A stretch of DNA of 64,000 nucleotides from Haloarcula hispanica ATCC 33960 (GTDB lineage: Archaea; Halobacteriota; Halobacteria; Halobacteriales; Haloarculaceae). A program made the position numbers and the translations under genes. The notes under the pieces are model-generated. The model worked only from the letters and a program-made list of their open reading frames with translations. It searched no databases and had not been told where the DNA came from. The stretch covers positions 62,001-126,000 of the forward strand of contig NC_015948.1 in the NCBI RefSeq assembly GCF_000223905.1. The letters run 5' to 3'. Below are positions 25,407 to 34,718 of the stretch, piece by piece (the stretch's first letter is position 1; each line of letters starts with the position of its first letter).

Positions 25407-25874
25407 ATGCAACCACAGCGGGCGACGTACGTGAAGAAGGCCTGCGCCTACATCACCAGAAACGGATCGGAACTCCTGGTGTTCGACGGACCGGGCCACG
25501 ACGGGCTACAGATACCGAAGGGAACCGTCGAACCGGGCGAAAAACCGCGGGTCGCCGTACAACGGGAAGCCGTCGAGGAGAGCGGTCTCGCCTCCTTCGA
25601 GCGCCTGCAACACATCGCCACCGACGTCTGGACGCGTCGTGAATCACCCCCGAAGCGGTACGTGCGGTCGTTCTACCACCTTCCCGTCCACGAGTCCCGT
25701 GATCACTGGGTGCACACTGTCACCGGCACGGGCGAGGAGCGCGGCGCGGAGTTCGAATTCTCGTGGGTCGATCTCCCGACCGACGCCACCTTCGCGCTCG
25801 ACCTCGACGACTACATCCACTCACTGACGAGTCCCGCCGAGGCGGCGACAGCCGGCGACGTGGCTGCCGATTAG
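25407..25874 (+). CDS. Nudix hydrolase
   Basis: 155 residues with the Nudix box GX5EX7REUXEEXGU at about 39-61 (GTVEPGEK...REAVEESGL). The signature Glu residues would bind Mg2+ for hydrolysis of a nucleoside diphosphate-linked substrate. It is an acidic, single-domain protein, and the substrate cannot be read from the sequence. It is the first gene after a spacer carrying the 25186-25210 dyad. Confidence 0.85.
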   Translation: MQPQRATYVKKACAYITRNGSELLVFDGPGHDGLQIPKGTVEPGEKPRVAVQREAVEESGLASFERLQHIATDVWTRRESPPKRYVRSFYHLPVHESRDHWVHTVTGTGEERGAEFEFSWVDLPTDATFALDLDDYIHSLTSPAEAATAGDVAAD

Positions 25875-25985
25875 CGACTGTCTTCTCTCGACTCTCGCTC
25901 GCGCGAGCGCCTCGACGTTCGCAAATAACGCACTCGAAAACGACGTACTGCGGTAAAATCCCGAAACTGCGCCGATAGCACCCAG

Positions 25986-27119
25986 TCAGGGCAGTCGGAA
26001 CTCGATTGCCGCACCCTGGCCGAAGCCGACACACTCCGTCGCCAGGCCGAGCTCCGCGTCGCGGCGGTTCATCTCGTGGACGAGCGTCACCGGAAGGCGC
26101 GCGCCGGAGGCCCCGAGCGGGTGGCCGATGGCGATTGCGCCGCCGTTGACGTTGTAGATGTCGTCGTCGAAGCCGAGTTCGCGCTGGCAGTACAGGCACT
26201 GGGAGGCGAAGGCCTCGTTGAGTTCCACCAGGTCGTAGTCGTCCGTCTCACGGTCGGTGCGCTCGGTGAGTTTCCGGACAGCGGGGACCGGGCCGATACC
26301 CATCACGGTCGGGTCGACGCCGGCGACTTCGTGGGAACCGATCTCCGCCAGGATGTCGAGCCCGCGGTCTTCTGCGAACTCGCGCGACGTGACCATCAGC
26401 CCCGCCGCGCCGTCGGAAACCTGCGAGGCGTTGCCGGGTGTGACTGACCCGTCCGACTTGAACACTGTCGGTAGCTGGGACAGCTTTTCGAGCGTGGTGT
26501 CCGGGCGGATACCCTCGTCTGCTTCGAGCTGGCCGTCCTCGGTATCGATTGGGACGATTTCGTCGTCGAAGCGACCGGACTCCGTCGCGTCGGCGGCGCG
26601 CTGGTGGCTCCGGAGCGCGTACTCGTCCTGTTCCTGTCGGGCGACCTCCATCTCGCTGGCGACCTTCTCGGCGGTCATTCCCATCTGAAGCTCGCCGATA
26701 TTGTAGTGCTCGGCCAGTCGCGGATGGACGTTGTGGGTGTTCTCGTCCATCTGCACGCGGGACATCGACTCGACGCCGCCGGCGATGAGCACGTCGCGCT
26801 GGCCGGCCGCGATGGCGTCGGCGGCCCGCATCAGCGCTTCGGCGGAAGACGCACACCAGCGGTTGATGGTCGATGCGGGGACGCTCTCGCCGAGGTCCGA
26901 CAACAGCGCGATGACGCGAGCCATGTTGTTGCCCTGTTCCCCGCGCTGCTGGGCACAGCCCCACAGCAGGTCGTCAACGTCCTCGGCCTCGACGCCGGTC
27001 GACGCGAGCAACTGGTTGATAAGCGGCACAGAGAGGTCTTCGCTCCGGACGCCGGCGAGTGCGCCGTCCTCCTTTCCCTGTGGCGTTCTGACTGCATCCA
27101 CGATGACAGGTGTGGGCAT
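25986..27119 (-). CDS. thiolase (acetyl-CoA C-acyltransferase)
   Basis: 377 residues. The nucleophile is C89 in [15 protein letters not shown]. The C-terminal block contains [11 protein letters not shown] with the His, and [10 protein letters not shown] with the second active-site Cys. These are thiolase hallmarks, for either beta-oxidation or acetoacetyl-CoA formation. No OB-fold (DUF35) partner adjoins, so the classical condensing/degradative type is favoured. The ATG at 27117-27119 fits family length; the frame starts slightly earlier (27158). Confidence 0.9.
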   Translation of the reverse strand: MPTPVIVDAVRTPQGKEDGALAGVRSEDLSVPLINQLLASTGVEAEDVDDLLWGCAQQRGEQGNNMARVIALLSDLGESVPASTINRWCASSAEALMRAADAIAAGQRDVLIAGGVESMSRVQMDENTHNVHPRLAEHYNIGELQMGMTAEKVASEMEVARQEQDEYALRSHQRAADATESGRFDDEIVPIDTEDGQLEADEGIRPDTTLEKLSQLPTVFKSDGSVTPGNASQVSDGAAGLMVTSREFAEDRGLDILAEIGSHEVAGVDPTVMGIGPVPAVRKLTERTDRETDDYDLVELNEAFASQCLYCQRELGFDDDIYNVNGGAIAIGHPLGASGARLPVTLVHEMNRRDAELGLATECVGFGQGAAIEFRLP

Positions 27120-27228
27120 GGACAACGGAACGTCTCGGCCTGTGTTAAAACCTGACAAACTCTACACAGTGGGGGAACCGTTGTCTCCGACCGGGCCAAC
27201 CGCTCCCCGAAACAGTCGGACAGTGGGC

Positions 27229-27699
27229 TCACTCCTGTTCGAACGCCGGCGGCAGACCGGCGTGTCTGAGCCCCTCCTTCTCGTCGATGTGGAACCGATA
27301 GACTGCGATGTCGCCGTCCTCGATAGCGTCCTCGAGCAGTTCCGGCCGCCACGCCGTATCGAGCACGTCTGCGAGTTCGTCCCACTCGGACTCGGGGACG
27401 GCCTCGATGCCGCCCTGCAGCAGGACGCTCTCCCAGTGGAACATCGATTCGACCTTGTACACGAGCACGGCCGCGTCCGCTGCCGCCTCGGTCAACTGTT
27501 GTTTACGACTTGCCGACCCACCGATGAAGGTGAAATACAGCGACCGGTCACCGTCGTACCCGAACGACAGGGGAATCATGTACGGTCCGTTCCCGGTCGG
27601 CAGGCCCAGCACGCCGACCCGCTGGTTCGACAGAAACGCCGCGATGTTGCTGTCGTCCATGCGCGTGAGTCCGGCCGCTTCGAGGGTATCTATTGTCAT
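27229..27699 (-). CDS. pyridoxamine 5'-phosphate oxidase-related (flavin split barrel) protein
   Basis: 156 residues with a split-barrel pattern: VGVLGLPTGNGPYMIPLSFGYDG near residues 28-50, SLYFTFIGGSASRKQQ, and VLVYKVESMFHWESVLLQGGIEAVPE. Relatives bind FMN or F420 in redox enzymes, but others are stress or haem proteins. ATG at 27697-27699. It sits between the thiolase and DUF1508 genes, on the same strand. Confidence 0.8.
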   Translation of the reverse strand: MTIDTLEAAGLTRMDDSNIAAFLSNQRVGVLGLPTGNGPYMIPLSFGYDGDRSLYFTFIGGSASRKQQLTEAAADAAVLVYKVESMFHWESVLLQGGIEAVPESEWDELADVLDTAWRPELLEDAIEDGDIAVYRFHIDEKEGLRHAGLPPAFEQE

Positions 27700-27786
27700 A
27701 TAGGTGTAACTTCAACTGAAACCTGTTTAATTAATTCGGCTATTCTTCGCTACGGAGAATTGCCCGCCCGGGCGTCTCGGTCGCCG

Positions 27787-29415
27787 CTACCCTTCCTGTG
27801 TTGCACCGGGGGCGTGGCGCTTGATTCGCTCGATGGCAGCGACGGCTTTGTTGCGCTCGGCGTACCCCTCGCCGGAGTCAGCGATGATTTCGCCGTTGCG
27901 GTGGCGGAGTCGCCAGCGCCACTCCTCGCCTCTGTCCTCGTACACCTCGAAGGCCGCGCTCCCGATCTCCAGCAGGTCGGCGTCGGCGGCGTAGGACTGG
28001 ACCCGCTCGACGGCATCCATGGCTTTCGACCGATTTGCGTACCCCTCGCCGGAGTCGGCGACGAGTTCGCCGTTGGCCGCACGCAACCGCCAGCGCCACT
28101 CCTCGGCGTTGTCCTGATACACCTCGAAGCCGTCGTCGACCTCGGAGTCGGGCGCGAGTTCGCCGACGCGGCGGGCCGCCCGCCGGGCGTTCGACCGGGA
28201 ACTGTACCCCTCGCCGCTGTCGGCGAGAATGTTGCCGTTGCGGTGGAGCAAGCGCCAGCGGAACTCCCCGGCGGCGTCGGCGTACACCTCGTACGCCACG
28301 GGATCGATCTTGAGATAGGCCGCACCGGGGACGTACGCGCGGACGCTCTCCAGCGCCCGTCGAACGTTCGACTTCGAGGCGTACCCCTCGCCGCTGTCGG
28401 CAAGGATGTTGCCGTTGTCGTGGCGCAAGCGCCAGCGGAACTCCCCGGCCGAATCCTCGAACGATTCGAACGTCGCGTCGCTTTCGGGAGCCGGCACGAC
28501 CGGCACGTCCTCGGCGGTGTCGTCCTCGGTCGCGTCCTCGAAGAAGACGACGGCTCCGCCGGCGGCGTTGGACTGGACGCTGCGGAGCCCCTGCATCGCC
28601 TTCTGGCGCGACGAATAGCCCTGTGCGCTGTCGGCGATGATATTGGAGTTCCGGTGGCGGAGCCGCCAGCGGTACTTGCCCGCCGAGTCCTCGAACAGTT
28701 CGAACGTCGCCTTGCTGTCCATCGCAGCCGCGATGGTGCCGTGGGCCGCGGCGAGTTCCGCCTCGGTCGCTTCTGTGACCGTCGCCATCTCCTCGCGGGC
28801 GGCCTCGCTGGTCGCCAACTTCTCGGCCAGCGTGTCGCGCTCGCGGGCCGCCTGCTCAGCGATTTGAGACTGCTCGCTGGCCATCTGAGAGGCCTGCTCG
28901 GTCTCCTTGGACGCTCGCTCTGCTTCATCTGAGGACCGTTTGGCGGACTCCGTCGCTTCCTGTGCCGTCCGCACGGCCTCGTCGTATGCTTCCTTCCGCC
29001 CGGTCAGCAGCGGGGAGACAACCGCGCCGACCGCCATCAGTCCGAGGCCGACGATGTACAGCGTCACCGCCGGGTTCCCCTCGGGGCCGGTCCAGTTCGA
29101 TGGATAGAACGTGGTGAACCACACCATCGCGACCAGCCCGACCACCGCGCCGAGATATGTGAGTATCAGCCCACGCCGTGTCAGCGGCAGTCTGATTGTC
29201 GGTCCCGCAAACAGCAGTATGAGCCCGATAGCTCCCAGCAGATAGCCGAACTGCCGGGGCGTACTCCGCGATGCTGTCAGGTAAAACAGAAGGAGGCCGA
29301 CGATACCGAGCACGATGCCGATGACGAACAGCCAGTAGCCGTAGGCCTCGTCGTCGGTCGTCGGCTCGCCGATGCGGTTCCGATACACGCTGATTAATGT
29401 GTTATCAGTTGCCAC
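27787..29415 (-). CDS. four-helix membrane protein with coiled coil and five DUF1508 (YegP) domains
   Basis: 542 residues. Four hydrophobic helices lie at about 25-48, 56-76, 82-104 and 114-137. Residues about 138-228 form a coiled coil rich in A, E, Q and K. Five DUF1508/YegP domains follow at about 233-295, 312-371, 372-426, 427-485 and 486-542. Each repeats a core of FE.YED..GE.RWRLRH.NGNI.ADSGEGY. DUF1508 (YegP) is a small antiparallel domain of unknown function, usually found in one or two copies. The copies are near-identical in places, so duplication is recent or gene-converted. The gene is divergent from the AAA ATPase gene. Confidence 0.82.
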   Translation of the reverse strand: MATDNTLISVYRNRIGEPTTDDEAYGYWLFVIGIVLGIVGLLLFYLTASRSTPRQFGYLLGAIGLILLFAGPTIRLPLTRRGLILTYLGAVVGLVAMVWFTTFYPSNWTGPEGNPAVTLYIVGLGLMAVGAVVSPLLTGRKEAYDEAVRTAQEATESAKRSSDEAERASKETEQASQMASEQSQIAEQAARERDTLAEKLATSEAAREEMATVTEATEAELAAAHGTIAAAMDSKATFELFEDSAGKYRWRLRHRNSNIIADSAQGYSSRQKAMQGLRSVQSNAAGGAVVFFEDATEDDTAEDVPVVPAPESDATFESFEDSAGEFRWRLRHDNGNILADSGEGYASKSNVRRALESVRAYVPGAAYLKIDPVAYEVYADAAGEFRWRLLHRNGNILADSGEGYSSRSNARRAARRVGELAPDSEVDDGFEVYQDNAEEWRWRLRAANGELVADSGEGYANRSKAMDAVERVQSYAADADLLEIGSAAFEVYEDRGEEWRWRLRHRNGEIIADSGEGYAERNKAVAAIERIKRHAPGATQEG

Positions 29416-29474
29416 GTTGGGAGTACACAGAGGGGGTATATTACCCTGGTGTCGGTCACCGGGGCTTCGAGTGA

Positions 29475-29480
29475 CTTATA
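29475..29480 (+). promoter_or_regulatory. TATA element of the AAA ATPase gene
   Basis: CTTATA starts 32 bases before ATG at 29507. The minus-strand DUF1508 gene starts at 29415, so both are driven from this 91-base divergent spacer. Confidence 0.55.
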
Positions 29481-29506
29481 CCGGTTGCGTGGTAACATCA
29501 GTGGGA

Positions 29507-30856
29507 ATGAGCAATCCGGAACTGGATGTCGTTGAGTTTCTGCTGACGGCCACTATCTACAGCGAGCGGCGGGACCTCGAACCGGACGACCTGCCGGCCT
29601 CGTACCGGTCCGTCTTCTGGAGCGACGGCGAGATCGAACGGCCGCTGTCGGTCACCAACACGACCGCGAGCGAGGCCACCGGCGTCGAGCGGCCCTGGGC
29701 GGCCATCTCCGGCCTGATGTTCACCGACCGCGACGACTTCTCGGGGAGCATCTCCATGACGGACCGCGACCTCGCCGAGGAGTGGTTCCTCGAACGGGTC
29801 GATGCCGCGGCCCTCGAAGACAATCCGGTCCTGGCGAAAGCCTTCGAGGACCAGGTCGAGGGCGCTGACTACGAGCGGGCCCGCGAGCAGAACCGACCGT
29901 CGCGCGCCGACCGCGCGTTCATCGACGCCAAACTGGAGGAGGCGTTCGACACCGACGACGAGGACGACGAGGAGATGCTGGACCTCGTGGACGTTCGCGC
30001 CCCCGAAGAGGTGGAGATGACCCTGGCCGACCTGGTGTTGACCACCGACCAGGAAGACGAGATACAGAAAATCGTCAAAGCCATCGAGCACCGCGACTAC
30101 CTCGCCCGCATCGGCCTGCGAGAGATCGGGAAACTGCTGTTCGTCGGTCCGCCGGGGACCGGCAAGACCAGCGTCGCCCGGGCGCTGGCCCACGACCTCG
30201 ACCTCCCGTTCGTCGAAGTGAAGCTGTCGATGATTACCAGCCAGTACCTCGGCGAGACGGCCAAGAACGTCGAGAAGGTGTTCGAGGTCGCCAAGCGGCT
30301 CTCGCCGTGTATCCTCTTCATGGACGAGTTCGACTTCGTCGCCAAGACCCGGTCCTCCGACGAACACGCCGCCATCAAGCGCGCTGTCAACACCCTGCTC
30401 AAGAGCATTGACGAGATATCCTTGATTCAGGACGAGGTGCTGCTCATCGGCGCGACGAACCACCCGGACCAGCTCGACGCCGCCGCCTGGCGGCGCTTCG
30501 ACGAGATCGTGAACTTCCCCAAGCCGGACCACGGGATGCGCGCGGATATCCTCCGTATCGTCACCCAGCAGATGGAGATCGACGACTTCGACCCCGAGAC
30601 GCTGGCGGAGCTAACCGAGGGACTGACCGGCAGCGACCTCCGGCTCGTGCTCCGTGAGGCCGTCCTCAACGCCCTGACCGAGGAGCGGACCACGCTGACC
30701 CAGCAGGACCTTGAAGACGCCATCATCGACTTCGAGGAGCGGGACAACCTCAAGAACATGGACATGATGGACGGCGACGCCGACGCGCTGGTCGCCGGGA
30801 GCGGCGGCTTCTCCGGCGACGGTGGCAGCGACCACGACCACGATCACGACCACTGA
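29507..30856 (+). CDS. AAA-family ATPase with histidine/aspartate-rich tail
   Basis: 449 residues. The N-terminal half (1-170) is acidic with no known domain. The AAA core has Walker A GPPGTGKT at 214-221, Walker B ILFMDEFD at about 269-276, sensor 1 Asn in GATNHPD, and the second region of homology AAWRRFDE. The small helical domain follows. The C-terminus ends in a run of alternating Asp and His residues. Substrate and partners are unknown. It is divergent from the DUF1508 gene, and start choice is supported by the TATA element. Confidence 0.88.
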   Translation: MSNPELDVVEFLLTATIYSERRDLEPDDLPASYRSVFWSDGEIERPLSVTNTTASEATGVERPWAAISGLMFTDRDDFSGSISMTDRDLAEEWFLERVDAAALEDNPVLAKAFEDQVEGADYERAREQNRPSRADRAFIDAKLEEAFDTDDEDDEEMLDLVDVRAPEEVEMTLADLVLTTDQEDEIQKIVKAIEHRDYLARIGLREIGKLLFVGPPGTGKTSVARALAHDLDLPFVEVKLSMITSQYLGETAKNVEKVFEVAKRLSPCILFMDEFDFVAKTRSSDEHAAIKRAVNTLLKSIDEISLIQDEVLLIGATNHPDQLDAAAWRRFDEIVNFPKPDHGMRADILRIVTQQMEIDDFDPETLAELTEGLTGSDLRLVLREAVLNALTEERTTLTQQDLEDAIIDFEERDNLKNMDMMDGDADALVAGSGGFSGDGGSDHDHDHDH

Positions 30857-30940
30857 GCGGCGGATCACCCGTTCGAGCGCCGGCTCTGGCCGTCGTTATG
30901 AGCGATCTACTTATCAGTACAGGAACCATTCCCTGTAGCC

Positions 30941-31213
30941 ATGGCTGACGATGACGTGTTCACCGAGACAGACGACCCCGCGGAATCGTGGGTCGACGTT
31001 CGCATGACTGACCCCGATGAAGGCGAGTGGGATGTAGACGTAGTTATCGCTGAAAAGCAAGTCGAGTACGTCGACCTACGTATCCGACCGGCACTGCTCG
31101 AAGGGTTCCTCGACTGCCTGTTCGACGACCTTTCCGACGAGCGCGCCCAGTCCCTGCTGGCGGCGACGCTGGAGCGACAGGACGTCGACCCGTCGGACCT
31201 CGCTGGCGAGTAA
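30941..31213 (+). CDS. 90-residue acidic haloarchaeal protein
   Basis: 90 residues, very acidic, with a VDVRMTDPDEGEWDVDVVIAEKQVEYVDLRIRPALLEGFLDCLFDDLSDERAQSLL core. That is two strands followed by a helix. There is no recognised domain. A CTTATCA element lies about 30 bases upstream of the ATG at 30941. It follows the AAA ATPase on the same strand, 84 bases later. Confidence 0.7.
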   Translation: MADDDVFTETDDPAESWVDVRMTDPDEGEWDVDVVIAEKQVEYVDLRIRPALLEGFLDCLFDDLSDERAQSLLAATLERQDVDPSDLAGE

Positions 31214-31257
31214 CGAAAGCGAGGGGCTTAGGCGAGTCGCTCCCTGAAGGGACAGTA

Positions 31258-32133
31258 ATGGAGGTCACGCTGCTTGGGACCGGCGACACGACGGGGACGC
31301 CGACTGTCCAGTGCGACTGTGACACCTGTGAACGGGCGCGCGACCCCGACGAGGAACTCCGGGCTCGCGTCCGCGAGCGCGGCATCGACCCAACGGGCGG
31401 CGTCGAGCGGTCGCGCTTCTCCGTCGCCGTGGCGAACGACGAAACCGGGGAGTCGCTACTCATCGATCTGAGCCCCGATTTCCGCCACCAGTTCCTCCGC
31501 GAAGGGGTCCCGCTGCCGGACGCGGCTATCGTCACGCACGTCCACTTCGACCATCTCGACGGTCTCGGGAACGCCTATCGCCTGTTCGACGAGCTGCCGG
31601 TCCACGCCGCCGACGAGACAGACCCGGTCACGGGTGAGAGTGTCGCAGAGGGCGTCCGGAGCCGCTATGACTACCTCGATACGGTGTCTGTCCACGCACA
31701 GACGCCGTTCGAGCCGTTCATCGTCGCCGGCTTCGAGGTGACGCTCGTCCCGGTCACGCACCCGCCACTGCTGTGCTACGGCCTGCGAATCGAGGAACCA
31801 CAGACCGGCGCGGTGCTGTCGATTTCCGGCGACACCTGCTACGACGTGCCCGACCGCTCGAAATCAGTGCTGACCGGGGCCGACCTCGCGCTCGTCGAGG
31901 GTATCGTCCATCCGGAAGCCTGCGAGTACCACCCGAAAGGCGGGACGCACCACGACGAGGATGGCGTCCCGCGGACGTTCGGCACGAAACACATGACCTT
32001 GCCCGGCGCGCGGGACTTCGCCGCCGACATCGAGGCCGACGACTACCGCATCGTCCACACCGCACATTACGTCCCCGCGGACAGGGCCTTCGCCGATGAC
32101 ATCGGTCTCGACGGCGAGCGGTTCACGCTCTAA
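31258..32133 (+). CDS. MBL-fold hydrolase, PhnP/PqqB-like with N-terminal Cys knuckle
   Basis: 291 residues. The CDCDTC sequence at 19-24 recalls the structural zinc knuckle of PhnP-like enzymes, which hydrolyse 2',3'-cyclic or related phosphodiesters. The catalytic motif is THVHFDHLDG at about 95-104, followed by VTHPPLLCYGL, SISGDTCYD and THHDEDG. The N-terminal Cys knuckle supports PhnP-like over PqqB-like. ATG at 31258 is the first in frame and gives a strand immediately. Confidence 0.83.
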   Translation: MEVTLLGTGDTTGTPTVQCDCDTCERARDPDEELRARVRERGIDPTGGVERSRFSVAVANDETGESLLIDLSPDFRHQFLREGVPLPDAAIVTHVHFDHLDGLGNAYRLFDELPVHAADETDPVTGESVAEGVRSRYDYLDTVSVHAQTPFEPFIVAGFEVTLVPVTHPPLLCYGLRIEEPQTGAVLSISGDTCYDVPDRSKSVLTGADLALVEGIVHPEACEYHPKGGTHHDEDGVPRTFGTKHMTLPGARDFAADIEADDYRIVHTAHYVPADRAFADDIGLDGERFTL

Positions 32134-32164
32134 TGGCCGTTCGGCTCCGTGAAACAGGCCGTAG

Positions 32165-32170
32165 CTTATA
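32165..32170 (+). promoter_or_regulatory. TATA element CTTATA
   Basis: It begins 30 bases before ATG at 32195. Confidence 0.5.
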
Positions 32171-32194
32171 GGTACTGGCGGATAATGCCGCTAT

Positions 32195-32491
32195 ATGGAC
32201 AGGCGCGGCATCGCGGAGGTCGGTGGGCTGTCGCTGGCCGGCGGTGTCCTCGCAACCGCCGCCCAGCAGGGCCTCGTGGGTGGTATCGACTGGGTGCTGG
32301 TGGTGGGACTGGTGGCCTGTATTGGTATCGCAGCCGCGGCAAACTATCAGGCCAGAACGAAACACGCGGCGCAGGTCGCAACTGAGGCCCCCGAAGTGAC
32401 AGAAGACAACTACGAACAGCACGGCCGTCCGACAGCCGGCGACGGCGGCGTCCCGCCCGATAACGCGCCGTCAAGCGACGACACCCGGTAG
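32195..32491 (+). CDS. small two-helix membrane protein
   Basis: 98 residues with two hydrophobic helices (about 8-26 and 31-49), a short positive loop, and a polar C-terminal tail. It is one of several short membrane proteins in the window without a recognised domain. A TATA element precedes it. The convergent DUF5787 gene ends 20 bases further on. Confidence 0.7.
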   Translation: MDRRGIAEVGGLSLAGGVLATAAQQGLVGGIDWVLVVGLVACIGIAAAANYQARTKHAAQVATEAPEVTEDNYEQHGRPTAGDGGVPPDNAPSSDDTR

Positions 32492-32510
32492 CGGTGACAA
32501 CTTCTCGTGG

Positions 32511-33461
32511 CTATCCGAACCGATCCAGTCCCGACTGGCGACGCCTGCGCCCGTCGGGGTCTGCCCGCCACGGCGTCCGCTCGGCCCGGAGTGAGTCGCC
32601 GTCGACGGCCGGCGGGTCGGCTGCCTCGTACCCACCGCAGTCCGGGCCGCAGTCGTCGCTTTCGCGGACAGCGCGCCCTTTCCACTGACAGTACGGAATC
32701 CCGTCGCTGTCGGGCGAACAGCGCTCACACGTCGGGTAGTCGAAACTCCGCCACCCCTTGCCGTAGGCTCGCTCGGCCAGTTTTCGACGCGCGCGGGCCT
32801 TTTCAACGGAATCGACGATCCGCACGTCCGTCCGGACCGGCCCCTCCTCCAGCAGTTCGACGCCGGCATCGTCGGTCGGCAGTGGTGTCGCCTCCCGACG
32901 GACGTCTATGGTTCCGCTGTCGGGGTCGAACCGCCAGACGCCGACTTCCTCGGGAATCCGGTTGAGGTGCGCGCCGGTGACGTAAGAGGCCGTCGCCAGT
33001 ACGACGCGGTCGGCGAGCGCGAGCGACACGTCGGTCCGCAACTGGGATTCCAGGTCGCCGGGCCGCCCGAGGTCCGGCTTGTTTTCGATGGCGACGATTC
33101 CGTCGAACCAGTCGGGATACCGCGTCGTCTGACGGACGTACGTCCGGCCGCCGCGGCGCTCGCGTTCGAAGAATCCACGCTCGGCCGCCAGTTCGACGGC
33201 CCGTTCGGCGCGGTCGGGGTGGCAGTCGAAGGCGTCTTTCCAGTACCGCGCCCGGCCCGGCCCGACGTTGCTTTCGATGGCCGCTGTCGGCAACCGTTCG
33301 GGAGTGATGGCCGCCCGCTCATCGAACTCGGGCCCCGGCTTGACGACGACAGTGTCGAGGACGCGCCGGCCGTGGACCGCGCCACCGAGTTGGCGGCTCA
33401 CTAGACGGCCCTCGCGTTCGAGGTGGGCACACAGCGCCAGTTCGAAGTCGAACTCCCGCAC
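32511..33461 (-). CDS. DUF5787 family protein with a possible nuclease fold
   Basis: 316 residues from a GTG (33459-33461); an upstream GTG/ATG-type start could reach 33488. The haloarchaeal family DUF5787 is matched by DFELALCAHLEREG at the N-terminus. A central VAIENKPDLGRPGDLESQLRTDVSLA resembles the ExK core of PD-(D/E)XK nucleases (E-N-K). A C-terminal Cys cluster (CERCSPDSDGIPYC...CGPDCGG) may bind zinc or an iron-sulfur cluster. That combination would fit a Cas4/RecB-like nuclease, but this is inference. Confidence 0.75.
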   Translation of the reverse strand: MREFDFELALCAHLEREGRLVSRQLGGAVHGRRVLDTVVVKPGPEFDERAAITPERLPTAAIESNVGPGRARYWKDAFDCHPDRAERAVELAAERGFFERERRGGRTYVRQTTRYPDWFDGIVAIENKPDLGRPGDLESQLRTDVSLALADRVVLATASYVTGAHLNRIPEEVGVWRFDPDSGTIDVRREATPLPTDDAGVELLEEGPVRTDVRIVDSVEKARARRKLAERAYGKGWRSFDYPTCERCSPDSDGIPYCQWKGRAVRESDDCGPDCGGYEAADPPAVDGDSLRAERTPWRADPDGRRRRQSGLDRFG

Positions 33462-33503
33462 GACCGGACGGAGGGCTGGGACGGGCAAAAGCCCCGCGCC
33501 CGG

Positions 33504-33680
33504 TTACCGCCTAGCGACGAAGAGACAGGCCAGCGCCGCCAGTCCGAGAAGTGGACTCAGTGAGAGTATCGCCAGAAGGCCGAAATACACAGTCAGCACT
33601 CCGAGGAGGGAACGAACGGTCAGCGGCGGATACGTCGGTCTATACAGTTCGGGGTCGGTGTACGGTGCAGGCTGGTACAT
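33504..33680 (-). CDS. 58-residue membrane protein
   Basis: From the ATG at 33678-33680: a polar start (MYQPAPYTDPELYRPTYPP), then a strongly hydrophobic stretch LLGVLTVYFGLLAILS and LLGLAALACLFVARR, so one or two helices. A TATA-like CTTATCG precedes by about 29 bases. The longer frame (to 33716) is less likely. Confidence 0.6.
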   Translation of the reverse strand: MYQPAPYTDPELYRPTYPPLTVRSLLGVLTVYFGLLAILSLSPLLGLAALACLFVARR

Positions 33681-33734
33681 TACAGTGAAACGATGGTCCC
33701 GAAACGCGATAAGCATAATCTGAATGATATTTCT

Positions 33735-33763
33735 GCGGGAGGCGCGTACCGGCGCTCTCCTGC
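33735..33763. terminator. GC-rich hairpin downstream of the HTH regulator gene
   Basis: An 11-bp stem with one bulged T is formed by GCGGGAGGCGC and GCGCTCTCCTGC. It lies 68 bases beyond the stop of the minus-strand regulator, so it probably ends that transcript. Confidence 0.4.
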
Positions 33764-33830
33764 AGACGATTTCAGTCAGCGGGAAAACAGTTCACTGGCA
33801 TCGGACCGACAACGCAATCGGCGGGCCGGC

Positions 33831-34718
33831 TCAGTGCCCGCAGGCCTGCCGCTCGAACTCGACTGGCTGGAGGTCCCTGTCCAGATAGGCGGTCAGTTCC
33901 GCCTCGGCCAGCGGAATCCGGACCGCGAGTCGCCACGGGTCGGTGCCTTCGACGGTCGTGTACTGGTCGTCGACACACCAGGGGAGCGTCCAGTAGGGGC
34001 GACTCGACAGGTCGACGCCGTGGTCGTCGTAGAACGCCGTGACGCGGGAGTCGTCCAGTAGTGTCAGCCCGACGGGCGAACAGAGTTCGTGCCGACACTG
34101 TTCACAGACGAACTCGGCGCGGACCGACACGTCGAGACAGCAGTCGCCATCACGAGATATATCTGTCCGCATCCGGCCGGCGCAGTCCGGGCAGACGCCG
34201 TCAGCGGCCAGACAGTGGAGGTGTCGCACCCGCTCGGCGAAGGCCGTCGCGACTTCCGCCGGTGTCCGGTCGACCAGGCCGCCCGGCGGGAACGGATACT
34301 CGCCGTGGGCCTTCCCGCAGTCTTCGCAGTCGATGGCGAACTGCTCGTCGGCGTACTCGGCCAGCAGACCGCCGCCACACCGCGTACAGGCCCCGGCCAC
34401 CGGGAACGGGTCGATATCGGGCGTCCGCGTGAACGTTCCTGCCCGCACCGCGCGGATGACCTGCGCCCCGGCGTGCCGGAGGTCGTATCCGTCCGCTCCC
34501 TGGCTGACGAACTGGCCGGTGAGCTCCTGCAGGTGATAGTTGAACTGCCCGCTGTCGGCCAGTTCTACGGCATCGAACAGTTCCGAGAAGCGAACCGGCC
34601 GGTCCTCAGCGCGCCACAGCGCCTCTAGGATGTCCAGGCGCGTCTCGCTCGCGATGACCGAGAACGCCGTCGCCGGGTCGATGTCGGCATCAGTTTCGGG
34701 GGACTCATCGACTCGCAT
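33831..34718 (-). CDS. ArsR-type HTH regulator with C-terminal zinc fingers
   Basis: 295 residues from ATG at 34716-34718. The N-terminal winged helix (about 18-100) reads AFSVIASETRLDILEALWRAEDRPVRFSELFDAVELADSGQFNYHLQELTGQFV, a typical ArsR-like haloarchaeal regulator. The rest has several CxxC pairs (CTRCGGG, CEDCGKAH, CPDCAGRM, CEQCRHE), forming two or three zinc knuckles. The upstream in-frame residues are not family-like. An 18-bp dyad lies 12-29 bases before the ATG, a probable autoregulatory operator. Confidence 0.83.
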   Translation of the reverse strand: MRVDESPETDADIDPATAFSVIASETRLDILEALWRAEDRPVRFSELFDAVELADSGQFNYHLQELTGQFVSQGADGYDLRHAGAQVIRAVRAGTFTRTPDIDPFPVAGACTRCGGGLLAEYADEQFAIDCEDCGKAHGEYPFPPGGLVDRTPAEVATAFAERVRHLHCLAADGVCPDCAGRMRTDISRDGDCCLDVSVRAEFVCEQCRHELCSPVGLTLLDDSRVTAFYDDHGVDLSSRPYWTLPWCVDDQYTTVEGTDPWRLAVRIPLAEAELTAYLDRDLQPVEFERQACGH

